This document shows, one piece after another, positions 48,280 to 59,615 of a DNA stretch of 64,000 bases; within the stretch, counting starts at the first letter, position 1, and each line of letters opens with the position of its first letter. The translations under genes were made by a program, and so were the position numbers. The DNA comes from Citrus sinensis (Eukaryota > Streptophyta > Magnoliopsida > Sapindales > Rutaceae), in contig NC_068557.1 in the NCBI RefSeq assembly GCF_022201045.2, positions 8,680,001 to 8,744,000 of the forward strand. Reading direction: 5' to 3'. Under the pieces are notes generated by a model. It ran no database searches, had not been told where the DNA came from, and saw only the letters and a list, made by a program, of their open reading frames with translations.

Positions 48280-48901
48280 GTCCTTAGAAAAATATTTCAG
48301 AACACCAGAGAGCAGAATGTCGGGGTATTGGGGCCAAACTGGGAAGGTCTCTACAAAATAACAGAAATCGTTTGTCCTGGAACCTACAAGATAAAAGACA
48401 TGAGTGGAGTCATGCTTCCACATCCTTGGAATGCAGAACATTTAAGGATCTACTATCAGTAGAAAGTTTAGTAATTCTTCAGTAGTAATAGTAAAGTTTT
48501 CTTTAAGCCATTATAAAATTTTGGTTGTTACCAAAGGACCATTTACGGTCAAGCTTATAGTTATTTATTAATAAAGGCATTTCTTTTGTCACAATCTATG
48601 TTCTTTTCTTTTTAGTTTCATGTTCTAACCAGAAAGAACCAGGAAAAGCTAAGAGCAAAGTTAAAGCAATTTCCTCAAGCGGGAAAAATTAAGGCATGCA
48701 AGAAAAGTTAAAGCATGCCGAAAAGAGTTAAAATAATTGTTAAAGCCTTGGTGCAGGAAACAAGAAAAAAAAAGATTGGTTCTTGAGTGAGAGAGAAAAG
48801 ATCAATTGATGGGTAGAAGAAGTGACAACCAAGTATAAATGAGCAACGAAGTAGCTCTTTTGAGCTTGAGTAATAAAGCCCTAAAAGAGTTAGGGGGCAA
48901 C

Positions 48902-49416
48902 TGATTCCGAAGAGAAAATGAAGCATGAAATCCATAAAGCAGTATGGAGCACAAGCATAGAAAAAGTAAAAAATAAAAAAGACAAAAGAACCAGGAACCA
49001 GGAACAAGTTAAAAGTAAATAGGAAACCAACAAATAAAAGGAAGCTGTAATAAAACTCTAATTAGTCTAGAAGCTTCAGAACCTTTTTTGAGAATGAGAC
49101 AAAAATAAGACTTTAAATAAAATTCTAACTATGAGGGGGAAGTCAAGGAAAATTAGGAATTAGTAAAGACCTATGATACTAAAAATTTGTATTATAAATA
49201 GAGAACCCCAGAGGAGTAGAGGGGGGAAGAAAAATTTCTTGGCAAGAGAGTAGCAAGAAAGAAAAACTCCATTGTTATCATTATTTCATAGTGAATTTGT
49301 TCTTTCGACTCCATGGACGTAGGCTAAGCGCCGAACCACGTAAATCTGTGGTGTTTTTGTTCTTTATATCATTCCCTTTATTCAATTCTTTGGTTGACCA
49401 AAAATTAGCGTCAACA
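48902..49416 (+). repeat. 3' LTR of the gypsy element, 515 bp
   Basis: TGATTCC...GTCAACA, followed immediately by the TSD ATACC. It matches the 5' LTR throughout except about 30 base changes and the shorter AGGAACCA block. Confidence 0.95.
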
Positions 49417-49421
49417 ATACC

Positions 49422-50196
49422 AATAAACTAAAGGTAGGAGATTATAGAGTTTCTAAATGTTAGGCCATGAGGTTGACGCAATTACAAATTTGAAAATACA
49501 TGGGTTATGTCCATTGATGGTTGAATTTAATTATGAGAATGTGGCAACATTTTATTGTGATAGGCAGATTAGAAGGGGGATTCCGCTTGGATGATGCAGC
49601 AGAAGTTTAAGCTTCTAATATTTCGTTGGTTCTTAGAGAATACTAGAATATGAGAATGGTTTAAATTTACATTAATTAAAAAGAATATCATGAATCTAGG
49701 GGGTTAAGGCTAATTGATTCTGTAGAATGCTGAGAATTAACTAAATTAAAAAAAAATCACATAGAGTTCTGATAACTGAAAATATTGTTGAACTCAAATC
49801 TACTTTCAAAAGCTATAAGAAAGAATTATTTATACTAATAGTAATTATTCTAAGCTATAAAGAAAAAAGAAAACAAATTCCTAAACTAGTAACAAAAGAA
49901 AAAAAAAACTTTTAGACAACAAGGAAACAAATTTAGATATGATTTAGATAAGGATTCCTAATCTACATCGATATCACTGAAGAAAAATCTAATACATGAA
50001 ATTCTTTTTATTAGGTTATTGATGAATGAATGATGTTTTTGGATAGAGAAAACTTGAGAGCATGTTTATTTGCAAACAATTTTATGATTAACTAAAACAA
50101 CTTTAACTGATATGTGGGCTTGTAAGTGCTTGGACACTCTTCCCTTATGAGCTAGATTTCAAGGATGATTTCTACATGATTTATGCATAGCAATTG
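49422..50196. other. Spacer without recognisable features
   Basis: AT-rich, no supported gene. Confidence 0.5.
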
Positions 50197-50204
50197 GTAT
50201 CAGC

Positions 50205-51081
50205 TAGGGATGGCAATTGTACCCGCAAACCCGCAAACCCGCCCAAACCCACCCGCCAAAATCCGCCCGTTGCGGGTAATTTTATCCGTTGCGGGCGGGT
50301 TTAGTATTATAAATTAAAACCCGCACATGGATGCGGGTGGGTTTGGTATTAACCTTATACCCGGTGGATACCCGCATGGATATCCACCAAACCCGCAATA
50401 TTTTTTCCAAATATTTTTAATTTAATTTTAATATAAAAATGTATAAAGAAAATAATGTCATTAATCAAATTACCAAATAGCTAAAGACTCAAAGTTGTAT
50501 ATGTGTGTATGTGACCCATCTCTTATTCTAAAGTCATAACCTAAAGAAAATTAAAGGCATTTCCCTTCGAATTAGTGTTTGAAAATATTAATCTTAATTA
50601 TTATTATAGGAATTGTGTTGGATGTGTGCTTATGGTGGTGAATGAAATGAATATCTTCTCTTGGAGCTTGTTTTAAATGATAATATGAAATGTAATTATT
50701 ATTTTTAGATACTAGTTTGTGTTTTTTAAATGGATTTGTATAATTTATACTTAAATTTGAGAATTTGTGTTGAATTGATGTGGAAATTTTAATTTTTCAT
50801 TTACATTGTTTAAATATAAAATTGAGTATGTTATATGAAATTTGAGGTTATTATTATAAATTTATATATTAAACATTTGTGATTTTAAATACGGAAACCC
50901 GCAAAAAATCCGCCGGATACCATTGCGGGTTTGGTAATTGTTAAAACCCGCTGCGGGTGGGTTTTTTTAAAAAAATTAAAACCCGCTGCGGGTTGCGGGT
51001 GGATTTGGTAATTCAAATTTTGTGCGGGTTTGGGTTTGGTAATGGCAAACCCGCTGCGGGCGGTGCCCATTGCCATCCCTA
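50205..51081. mobile_element. Non-autonomous hAT element, 877 bp, copy B (inverted)
   Basis: Starts TAGGGATGGCAATTG, ends CATTGCCATCCCTA, and is flanked by the perfect 8-bp duplication GTATCAGC (50197-50204, 51082-51089). It is the reverse complement of the copy at 6132-7008, the same 877 bp long, with about 95% identity by eye. No ORF of transposase type. Confidence 0.92.
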
Positions 51082-51089
51082 GTATCAGC

Positions 51090-52400
51090 GCAGGTTTTTT
51101 CTTTGAGGACGACCCTTGTTATGGCTGGTCCCGGCTTCGTTCCTTAGTGTGTCACCTAGCCGGGATATGAACCACCGCGTACGTCGGTGGACCTATAGGC
51201 ATTTGAGCTCTTTCTACCCTGTAAACGTCAGTGGACTTATAAGCACCTATACTCCCTCTCCTTACAAGTCGGTTCTTAAAAATAAATTCTTATTTCTACC
51301 CATTGTGTGCGTTATATTAACTAAATTCTAATTACTTTTTCTAACTTTAATCACATTTATCAATATAAAATATTTTCTCGTTGTTATTGACACCAATATT
51401 GCTGCAACATCTTTTATGTCTAATTCAAAATACAAATTTCTAATAATGTTAACTTTTTTATTTCTCACAAATCATTAGATTCGTGAATTCTATTTTTATA
51501 ATACATATTTAATTTTGACATCAATAAAGTTCTTTTTAAAATTTGATTCTCTAAATAGAAATCGAAATCATTTTCAAAAATTAAACTCACCCAAATGAGC
51601 ACGTCTCAAAACACTATGTATGGATAGTACAAACTACTCAAAACAAGAATTTTTGAATAATGAACCATTGGAGCTATTACACAAAATCAATTTAATTAAG
51701 AGTTGAGTCAAGTGAATGAATGGATAGAGCCCTAGGGTTCCAATTATGGGGAAACAAAAAAAATAATGAGATTCAATTCTCAATTTGGATGATTATCCAA
51801 TCTAATTAAATGTTAATAATTCAATATCTTTCCACCTCACACTATTATTGTTAATAGATCAACGAAATAGTGGCTTCGGTTTCAATTCGTTATGAAGGCA
51901 AACAAAGTAAAACAATCCTGTTTCATTTAATGATATCCCATCTAATTTAAATAAATATTGAGTCGATCCCTAATAGGCTATTCTATATGTTGTTAGATTT
52001 TACTTGAGACTTGTTACACAAATGGTTACCTTTTCTTTACCTGCTTAACCGGTTTATCAAGCTGTACACGTGTCATCTTTCGCATTGATAGATTTGCTCT
52101 TATTTCACCCAATGGTTGTTTTCAAAAATGACAAAAAAGGGGGTTGGGGCATGGTGTATCGGGTGCATTGTTGATAGAGCCTCATTTCTCATACTAAAAG
52201 AGTAACAGATTCTTTTCTATCTTTAAAAATAATTAAATAAACACAATTTTATTAAACCAAACATAAATACAACACAGATTTCATTTTAGCAAGATAACAT
52301 CACTTATAAATAAAGTACAACCTCAATAAATTAATAGCTTTGGAATCATAAAAAAATCTATTAATTTAGCAAATATTAAGATAGATTAATAATTTATTAT
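51090..52400. other. Spacer without recognisable genes
   Basis: Contains a GC-richer fragment at 51090-51260 (CCTAGCCGGGATATGAACC and related words), possibly part of an old repeat. No coding frame with similarity. Confidence 0.45.
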
Positions 52401-52408
52401 TTTATAAT

Positions 52409-53201
52409 AGAGTTGGCAAAACCCCGAGTTCAGGTAAGGTTTGGACTTGCTGCGGACTAACTTGGATTCATAAAACAACTGCTTGGAACTAAGTTCATGC
52501 CCGAATTTATCACATACATGCCAGGTCAAGGCCGGCACCTCTTGGACACAAGTTTTTAATCCAGGCTTCCCTTGCCCCGGATATGAACTGAATTAAAAGA
52601 AACTGTAATAGTACAAATTTTACATAAATAAAAATTGTTTCAATCTACTTTATACTACCTAAAGTCATTCAATCTCTATAAAAAATTTAAATTCAGCTTG
52701 GCGGAACGATGGTGGCTGAGAAGGTGACGAGGGAGATTATGGCTATGATGGCAGCGGAGTCAGCTGTAGCGGTGGGTGGTGGCTGCTGGCATGGAGTGTT
52801 GGAGAATTGGAGATGACGCCGATGTGTGGAGGGAGGTTCGGGGAGGCACAACGCAATGGTCGCCGGTGGGTGGTGGGCTGATGGTTGGTGGCTTGGAGTG
52901 TTGGAGGTGCGGCAGCGATAGTACGACTTGTGGCCTTGTGCTTGTTAGAGTATTAATGGGTTACAATTTAGGGTTCATTTTGGGCAATGTTTGTTTGCAT
53001 TTATATTTTCCTTTTTTTAATTTATTTATTAAAAAAGTGGGGGCAAGGGTCCTAGTTCCGGGTTTTTGGTGCCATGCTCAGGCCCGTGCTTGAAAATATC
53101 CAAAACTATTTTATTAATACATGTAGGCCAAGTTTTACTTGGATCACATTGGTTAGGTCCGGTCTGGATCCAGTTCAAGCGTATATTATTGCCACCTCTA
53201 A
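52409..53201. mobile_element. hAT-like element, 793 bp, with GC-rich centre
   Basis: Left end AGAGTTGGCAAAACC and right end TTGCCACCTCTAA are imperfect inverted repeats. Both are followed outward by the same 8 bp, TTTATAAT (52401-52408, 53202-53209). The central part (52690-52960) is unusually G-rich. It holds a local duplication: GGTGGGTGGTGGCTGCTGGC near 52769 and a similar block near 52864, both leading to TTGGAGTGTTGGAG or ATGGAGTGTTGGAG. No recognised protein. Confidence 0.68.
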
Positions 53202-53209
53202 TTTATAAT

Positions 53210-54159
53210 GATAATATTACATTCGTACTATGAATTTTCATGAAATATAGATAGAGGTAATATAATTAGAGAATGTAGTAATTCTATCGAGTTGTAAAAT
53301 ACGATTCTTATTTGAACTTGATTAATTGATTAAATCAGTCACTTGATTATCATTTGGATGGATTACAATTATATAATAACTCATTAGAGTAGACCTATCA
53401 AAGGCAATTTATTAAATCAATCTCTCTTATTTCTCTCTACTTTTCAAATTAGAATACAACAAGGCTTCTCATTTGAAAGGTGTAAAGAAAGCAAAAACAA
53501 CTGATGAAATGTACAAAGCATTATGCCAATACAACAGAGAAAATCATAAATATAAGTATTTAATTTCAAATTAGTTAATTATTAATTTATGTATTGATTG
53601 AGTCTTATAGAAAATTTAAGATTTTTTTAAAAAAATTATTACCTAATAAATTTATTGAATTACTCTTTCGCCTTAAGCTGGGATCAACAAAAACTATTAT
53701 TTAATCAAGATTATCAATTTATTAAATATTAATTTAATAAAATTCTACTGTGATCTATTAATAAACAGGTGGTTGTAGTAATTTATAGTAATTTATCTTA
53801 TTGAAGACCAAGGAGGACGACAATGCACCGAAGATACCTTTTTGAGATATTGCCATTAACGTTTGATATGCAAGTAACAAATTCGAGCCGCACAAGGAAT
53901 AACTCAGCTCTTTTCCAATCCACCAATATATTCAACTATTCCAGCAGACACGATAACAAACTTTCTACAAAGATCCATCTTCTATGGCTTAAAATCTTCG
54001 GAATGTAAAGAGTGGAAGCCTTAGATTTAACGAAAACCATGCCATCACATTGCAAAATAACCAAAAAAAAAAAAAAAAAAAATCCACAAAAGGCATATGT
54101 CTACCTTCACAATAAATGGAAGGACAAAACATGTAAAAGGAGGAATAAAAAGTTTTGGT
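53210..54159. other. AT-rich spacer
   Basis: No coding similarity. A20 tract at about 54063-54082. Confidence 0.5.
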
Positions 54160-54306
54160 GGTGTATATAGAGTCTGGATTGAGCGGGAGAGAGTGAGGGG
54201 GGCTTCGCAGTCGCCCCCTTAAAGATTCCTTTGCCGTCGCAATTCAGACGATGATTCTTCTTCTTCGTCTTTTCCTTTTTGTAACAGCCATACCAAAACA
54301 AACAAG
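54160..54306 (+). other. Possible first exon of an unknown transcript
   Basis: A TATA-like GTGTATATAGAG (54160) is followed by a GC-richer leader. An ATG at 54251 encodes MILLLRLFLFVTAIPKQT, which looks like a signal peptide, and a strong donor AAG|GTAAGT follows at 54307. Only about 430 bp separate this from the convergent TRAP-beta stop codon and no further exon was recognised. It may be a short or noncoding antisense transcript, or chance. Confidence 0.28.
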
Positions 54307-54735
54307 GTAAGTTCGATGACGACAACCTAAAATTCTACCAGGACTAATAATTTAAAATTGGAAGAAGAAAATCTTATTCGTCCATTTAGCAGGACTCAGC
54401 TCATTAAATGATCGACCAATATGCACCGAACAATCTTCCGAATATAGTTCACTATATAACGTTTTGATTTGACCACTCTTCAAAATCAAATCTGATCTAA
54501 TAAGACCCAATGATCTATGTTTAGAATCTTAAAAGCAAAAAATTCAGTACACAATGCTAACTGGAACTAGGATTTAACAGTATATAATCCTGAGGTTCAA
54601 CTTAAAAAGTGAAGATATAATTAATTTCCTCCCAAAAACAAAAATTGTGCTAAGATTGAATCAAATTACAGAAAACTGTCTCAAGTGTGGCTTTGATTGC
54701 ATCGCTCCATTCTGGATTATAGCTCAAACTACTGC

Positions 54736-56902
54736 TTAGCGCTTCTTTTTGCTTCCTTTTGCAGCTGACTTTGATGGGGAAGTGATCAAATACACAAACA
54801 GAACAATAATGGAGATAACCGAGATTTGAGAGCCGTACTTTGCCAACAACCTCTGCAAAATAGGAAATGACGATAAGATCAAGGGAAATGTATACATACA
54901 TATTCGTTTAGGCAGTGATCAAGAGAAATGTATACAATCATTATACAAACCTGATGCATATATGGTATATTAAAACAAGTTTTTAAGATAATTGAAATAC
55001 AATTATTCAGAGTCAGTATAAACAATGCCTCTGCTTTTCAACCTACTTGGGCAAAATACAATATATTTGGCTAAATACTTAAACAAATAATAGGCTTGGT
55101 TAACACGAGATCCAGAAAACCATTAATCCATTGCAAATAGAAAACAATTAATACCTTGCACATTAAGTTGCCAAATACATTTTCAGATCATAAACTGTAA
55201 ATTTCATGGACCAATCAGTAAAGATTTTTAGCATTGTAATTGGAATCTGATTTATCAAATGGAAATTAAACAAAAAAAAAAAAGAATTTTGTACTTTTGA
55301 GATCTGAGAAGCATTTCAAAGACAATTGTCTGAAAATAAAAAAAATCTTAGCTTTGGAACAAGTATCTTATGGAACAGGATTTTGTTTATTTTCTTTGTC
55401 CCACTTTCCAGAAATGTGGAAAGTGTTTTAACTGTTTTTGAATTTTAAAACTTTTTTCTTCAGCATGAATTGAGCTTTATAAATTGCAAGAAAGGCCAGT
55501 CTTCCGAAACAATATAAAACACGGCTTTTGTAGTTTGGTTCCATTCTGTAGTTTATCTAAAACCACTTCACAAAATCCTTAGCAAGCAGGACCAAAATAG
55601 AAACACTGAATTGCTTTTTCAGAAAAAATGCAACACTTGCTCTTCTACTTTCACAATACATATATGAAGTATGATAAAAAACAATCCTTCAATTAGTTAC
55701 CAAATGTAACCATACACAAATCACTTCATCTAATTGCACTGTCATCCAAGGTTAAAAGATTCCAAGATTATTTAAGCAATAAAATTCATAAAATTGTCAG
55801 CTAATCATTATTATTTCAATCATCAAGCCATGCTCCAATAAACTATAGATTCAAGTCACTTCAAATCCATACAGAATCCAAACACAAGTTAAAAGAGAAA
55901 ACTTCATAATTCAAATATTGTAAAGAAAAATATCATTCATACCTTAGCCTGCAGACGTTTTCCCACAACCAATGAAGATCATCCCATGAAACAACAACAA
56001 AGCATTGATGTTAAACCACAAGTTTACTCAATACATCAGCTACATTTTTTAACACAAAGAAAAATAACATACCAACTCCAATTTATTTTCAGTGGGTTTC
56101 TCTGCAAGGACATCTAGTGGCAACATGGGGGTCGAGTATGCCTCCTACATAAAAGAAACAGCACAATAAATTACAACTGCCTACGATTTGTGTTTATGCA
56201 AGATTTGAACACTGAACACTGAACACTGAATAAATCACACCTGAAGGGCAGCCTTAGTAGGGATACGGAAAGTAATGAGAGCTGGAGAACCATGAAACAT
56301 TCCTTTAACTTTGGCATCCAATTCGAAAGAATGTGAAAGAATACCACCGCTGCAATTTCAACATACATAATTCAGCAATTACTCGTCGAATTCAAATTTT
56401 CGTTTAAGAGAAAAAAAATTATGAAAAATAGCATTACTGCAAATAATTATAACTCACGCATCAAGTCTTTCCCATGACTGTGAAATGTTACCGCTGATTA
56501 CATCAAACTTATCTTGTGGCCAGCTATCATCTGTCAGGCTCACATCATAGGCAGTCCTGTCAAAAAGATTCTCAATCAATTTCCTCATACGATGTCGTTT
56601 TAGTTGTGATTATAGATTTAATAATTGAAAACATGCGCGAGATCAATCAAACAAAACATCAAGACTAGATCTGAATGAAGATAACAGAAGTGATTATTAT
56701 TCTACGAAAAATGGACTTACGAAGTGCCTTGATTGTAGATATCGACGGAGACGGAGACCCGCTCGGCGCCGGATTTGAGGCGTTTAAGAGAAGCCTTCTT
56801 GTGGGCAACGATGAAGGGAACGTCTGAGCTGGCAAATGATGACGAGATCAAGAAGAGAGCGATCAAAACTGAGATCAGAGACTTGCTGATCGGACTCGCC
56901 AT
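54736..56902 (-). CDS. Translocon-associated protein subunit beta (TRAP-beta/SSR2)
   Basis: Six minus-strand exons join without frame errors: 56721-56902, 56458-56556, 56241-56349, 56073-56144, a 6-nt microexon 55943-55948, and 54736-54852. They encode 194 residues (family about 190). Signal peptide at residues 1-24, then the luminal domain beginning SDVPFIVAHKKA, with YDVSLTDD, one N-glycosylation sequon (Asn84 in GNIS), SWERLDAGG and ITFRIPTKAALQEAYSTP. The AKRLLAKYGSQ segment spans the microexon junctions. One membrane helix lies at about 166-181 (SVISIIVLFVYLI), followed by a short cytosolic Lys-rich tail ending KKKR. TRAP-beta is an ER membrane subunit that sits beside the Sec61 channel and assists translocation of secretory proteins. 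No defects seen, and housekeeping expression is expected. All junctions have GT..AG on the minus strand. Confidence 0.93.
55943..55948 (-). other. 6-nt microexon (GCTAAG, Ala-Lys) of TRAP-beta
   Basis: Flanked by CTGCAG on its 5' side and GTATGA on its 3' side. It restores the family residues AK directly before RLLAKYG; without it the upstream exon (ENKLEL) would join straight to RLLAKYG. Both neighbouring junctions are phase 0. Confidence 0.78.
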
Positions 56903-57924
56903 TGATGCGGGGGAGATTCGGACGATACGGCGATGGAGGATACGATAGGGCTTTGCAACAATAATTCAGAGGAGACGATGAAGTCAAAATGAGAGTTAGG
57001 GTTCGTCCATTAATTATCGTCAACTGTCGAAAAATCTCGGATCATGATGTGAAACGACGTGGTTTTCATATTTTGTAATTCCTTTTAGTTACTTAATTTC
57101 CAAAAGAAAAGAAAAAGAAAAAGAAAAAGAAAAAAATGGTGGAAGAAATTTGGATAAATATATATTTTCGTTTTTTTTTTTGGGATTAGGATAATAAGGT
57201 AAGGAAAGTTCAAATTCATTTTTTCTTTTACTTCTTTACAGATTCCAACTAAGATGATCAATAAAATAAAAGTACTTAAAAATTAACTGACCACACTTTC
57301 AAGAACATATTTTTATTGTTATAATAATTTATGTGCATATTCTAATATTATTTATTTGAAAATATCCAAAGTGTTTATATTTAACATGATACATTGGATA
57401 TGAAAGGATAACTACGTGATTTTTTTTTCTTTGGTATAAAATACGTTCAATTTTTGTGAAATAATTTTTTTTTTGAAATTTGACATGCCTAAACATGAGA
57501 AAAGGATTGCATTGATTATAAGAATTGGCCACGATGGATAGTGCTGCCATAACGTGATTTTGAGTTGATGCGGTAAATCATAAAATAATTGCTATTTTTA
57601 TTGTTATCCTTTTAATTTGTACTCCCACAACCATAATAAAACTTGAATCTTCATCTAATGATTGTTTATGATTTTCTTTGATATTGAGGTATTGTAATTT
57701 TTAATCTACAGCTGTTATAACATAAAATTAGTAGCAGTACAAAGAAAAAAAAATAGTTAAATATTTAATAAATCTAATAGTTGTGGAGTAAAAATTGATA
57801 ATATTTTTAAAAGAAAATAGTTTTATGACATTAAGAAACTATTATAAAATAAAAAAATAAATTATTTAAATTTTTTGTAAGAGTATTTAATTACTTTCTT
57901 TAATAGACAATTAAGTCAATCTTA
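56903..57924. other. TRAP-beta promoter/leader and AT-rich spacer
   Basis: About 56903-57060 is probably leader and promoter of the minus-strand gene. It contains an ACGACGT word at 57054. The remainder is AT-rich with A/G-rich simple sequence (57104-57134) and no coding similarity. Confidence 0.45.
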
Positions 57925-58338
57925 GAGTGGAGCTTTTAACATCCCTCTAAAATCCTTTTAGCACCCTTTTGAATTCATTTCCTCCGTTCATTTAATAAAA
58001 TACGAATTCAGATATTAAAATTAACCATCTTTCCATAAAATTTTACCCAAAAAAGTATTTATTTTTTAAATCACATGCAAATATTAAAATATTCAATTTT
58101 TATCTTAATTTTTTCTTATTATATAAGTTCTATCTTCATAACTCTATAATTTTATAATTTTTTAAAAATTATTTCTCAATTAAAATTTAAAATATAAATA
58201 TAAATTATGAAATAAGGTGGGTGTAAAAAATATGTTAAAGAATAACTCGTAAATTAATTTATCTTAAATTATTTAAGTAATTTTAATCGAAAGTGAATTT
58301 TAAGAGAAAATATTTTGAGGGGTGTCAAAAGCCAACAC
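57925..58338. mobile_element. MITE candidate, 414 bp
   Basis: Left GAGTGGAGCTTTTAACATC and, reversed from the right end, GTGTTGGCTTTTGACACC followed by CCTC(T/A)AAAAT form an imperfect inverted repeat of about 30 bp. The flanks may share TA. AT-rich interior, no ORF. Confidence 0.5.
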
Positions 58339-59040
58339 TAAATATTATTAATGGACCGACCTTGAGTCCTAAACACACGCAATGTCTCACCCGGCCCATG
58401 TTGTTTTATGCATTTCTGTCTGATATAAAGCATCATTATTCCTTTTGTTTGCATGGAGCGACAGAACTCAAAAGCATTATCGATTGGTGAGCTTTAATGA
58501 TATTTTACTAGCAACTGTATCGTTAGATTACATCAGGGATCAAAAGAATAACCTTTTGCTTGCGTAGAAAATATCTCGTGATGATCTTCTTAGCTTTTAT
58601 CTTAACAAACACGTAAATATTATTTTTAGTGAATAAATTAAATTGTGAAAAAAAGAGATTAATTACATATCTTTAAAATTTCAGAACAACTTGATAATTA
58701 ACGAGAGGCTATCCCACTAAGATATAATTCCTTTCCGTCTTTTAATGATTTGTACAACATGAAGATGTAAGCTGGATCTTTTATAATAACTTCTTAATTA
58801 CTTTACTGAATAATTGAGACAGTGACACGAAAATATCCTTCGGTTCAGGGGAAGGTTTGTTTTTCCATCGATAAATAAAATAAAGTAATTATGCTAATAT
58901 TTAATTAATTCCAAGAAAAACCTATCTAATAATGCTTTTATTCATTACATCGCTTTTCTTCTTCGTTAATTTGACATATATATACTGAACTCTGGAGTTT
59001 CTTCATATTTAATGAAAAATAACAACAGAAGTGCAAGATC
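58339..59040. other. Spacer without recognisable features
   Basis: No coding or RNA similarity seen. Confidence 0.5.
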
Positions 59041-59044
59041 CAAG

Positions 59045-59220
59045 AAGAGAAGGCCTAGCATGAAAGATAAGAGCCTGTGACTTAGCCAAGGAGACTGCCT
59101 GGCAACCAAACAAGAGAGGCTTCCAGCCACTTGAAACCCTCGTCTTGCAATCAAGGTGCAGGCAAGTCATCCTTGGCTAACAAACAATGATATTATATTC
59201 ATGTAAGACCCCTCTCCTTA
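59045..59220 (-). ncRNA. MIR169: MIR169 precursor, type A (hairpin 1)
   Basis: The minus strand carries TAGCCAAGGATGACTTGCC plus TG at 59159-59179 (5' arm), identical to the Arabidopsis miR169h-n type. The 3' arm has GGCAGTCTCCTTGGCTAA (59082-59099), the known star sequence of this subgroup. The arms pair over the whole mature region, and the lower stem extends through CTAGCATGAA / TTCATGTAAG. The star pattern fixes the strand as minus. miR169 directs cleavage of NF-YA transcription factor mRNAs. It forms a pair with hairpin 2, which lies upstream in the transcription direction. Confidence 0.92.
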
Positions 59221-59279
59221 TATTTATCTGCATCAAACCTTTCTGCTAAGTGAGTAAGCACCAAATATTTGAGCTTCGT

Positions 59280-59487
59280 GAAGAAGAGAAAGGCTTACCG
59301 TGAAAGACATGCAAGAGACTGTCAAGTTAGCCAAAAGACGACCGCCTAATAATACCCCAAAGGGGTTTTAATCAAATTAGTAATTTAACCAACATTTGGA
59401 CACCACTTGGAAATTAAGATCAGGCGCGAGTCATCCTTGGCTGCTAAACTATACTCTTGGCTTCAGGTAAGGCCTCTGTTCCTCTAT
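59280..59487 (-). ncRNA. MIR169: MIR169-like precursor, type B, diverged (hairpin 2)
   Basis: The mature position at 59423-59443 reads CAGCCAAGGATGACTCGCGC on the minus strand. The first 15 nt are canonical, but the 3' part differs from TTGCCGG/TTGCCTG. The star arm (59325-59345, TTAGCCAAAAGACGACCGCC on plus) also has changes, so the duplex is weaker. Outer stem GAGAAAGGCTTACCGTGAA / CTTCAGGTAAGGCCTCTG still pairs. It may be a decaying or diverging locus. Confidence 0.68.
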
Positions 59488-59615
59488 TTATAGCCAATCC
59501 AAGATTGCATGTTAGACTCGGATCACCACATCTTTTGCCTCGTCATTGAGTTTCTTTTTTTTGTTTTAATATTTATTTTAACCCATTCCACTGGAGTTGA
59601 GATGAGGGAATATAG

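Larger units (their letters stand above)
42122..49416 (+). mobile_element. Full-length Ty3/gypsy (Tat-type) LTR retrotransposon
   Basis: Two LTRs (42122-42692 and 48902-49416) begin TG and end CA, and the element is flanked by the 5-bp duplication ATACC (42117-42121 and 49417-49421). Internal order is gag, protease, reverse transcriptase, RNase H, a second RNase H, integrase, i.e. gypsy. The extra RNase H-like segment after the first one ([32 protein letters not shown]) points to the Tat lineage. A purine-rich tract (48883-48898, AGAGTTAGGGGGC) precedes the 3' LTR. The primer-binding region after the 5' LTR reads TTGGCACCATCCGTAGGG, only a partial match to tRNA-Asp. Stops and shifts occur in all ORFs, so it is non-autonomous now. 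The LTRs differ at about 30 positions by eye (roughly 6%) outside one length-variable block. Confidence 0.95.

Noticed and set aside
55949-55969. Longer exon 5 of TRAP-beta (GTTGTGGGAAAACG... through GCTAAG) using a TG acceptor
   Set aside because: It would need a non-canonical acceptor and adds residues not found in the family. The 6-nt microexon uses canonical sites and fits the family exactly.
59082-59099. Plus-strand miR169-like TAGCCAAGGAGACTGCC as the mature miRNA
   Set aside because: Its complement is the known star of the miR169h-n type and the opposite arm on the minus strand is the canonical mature sequence, so the gene is on the minus strand.
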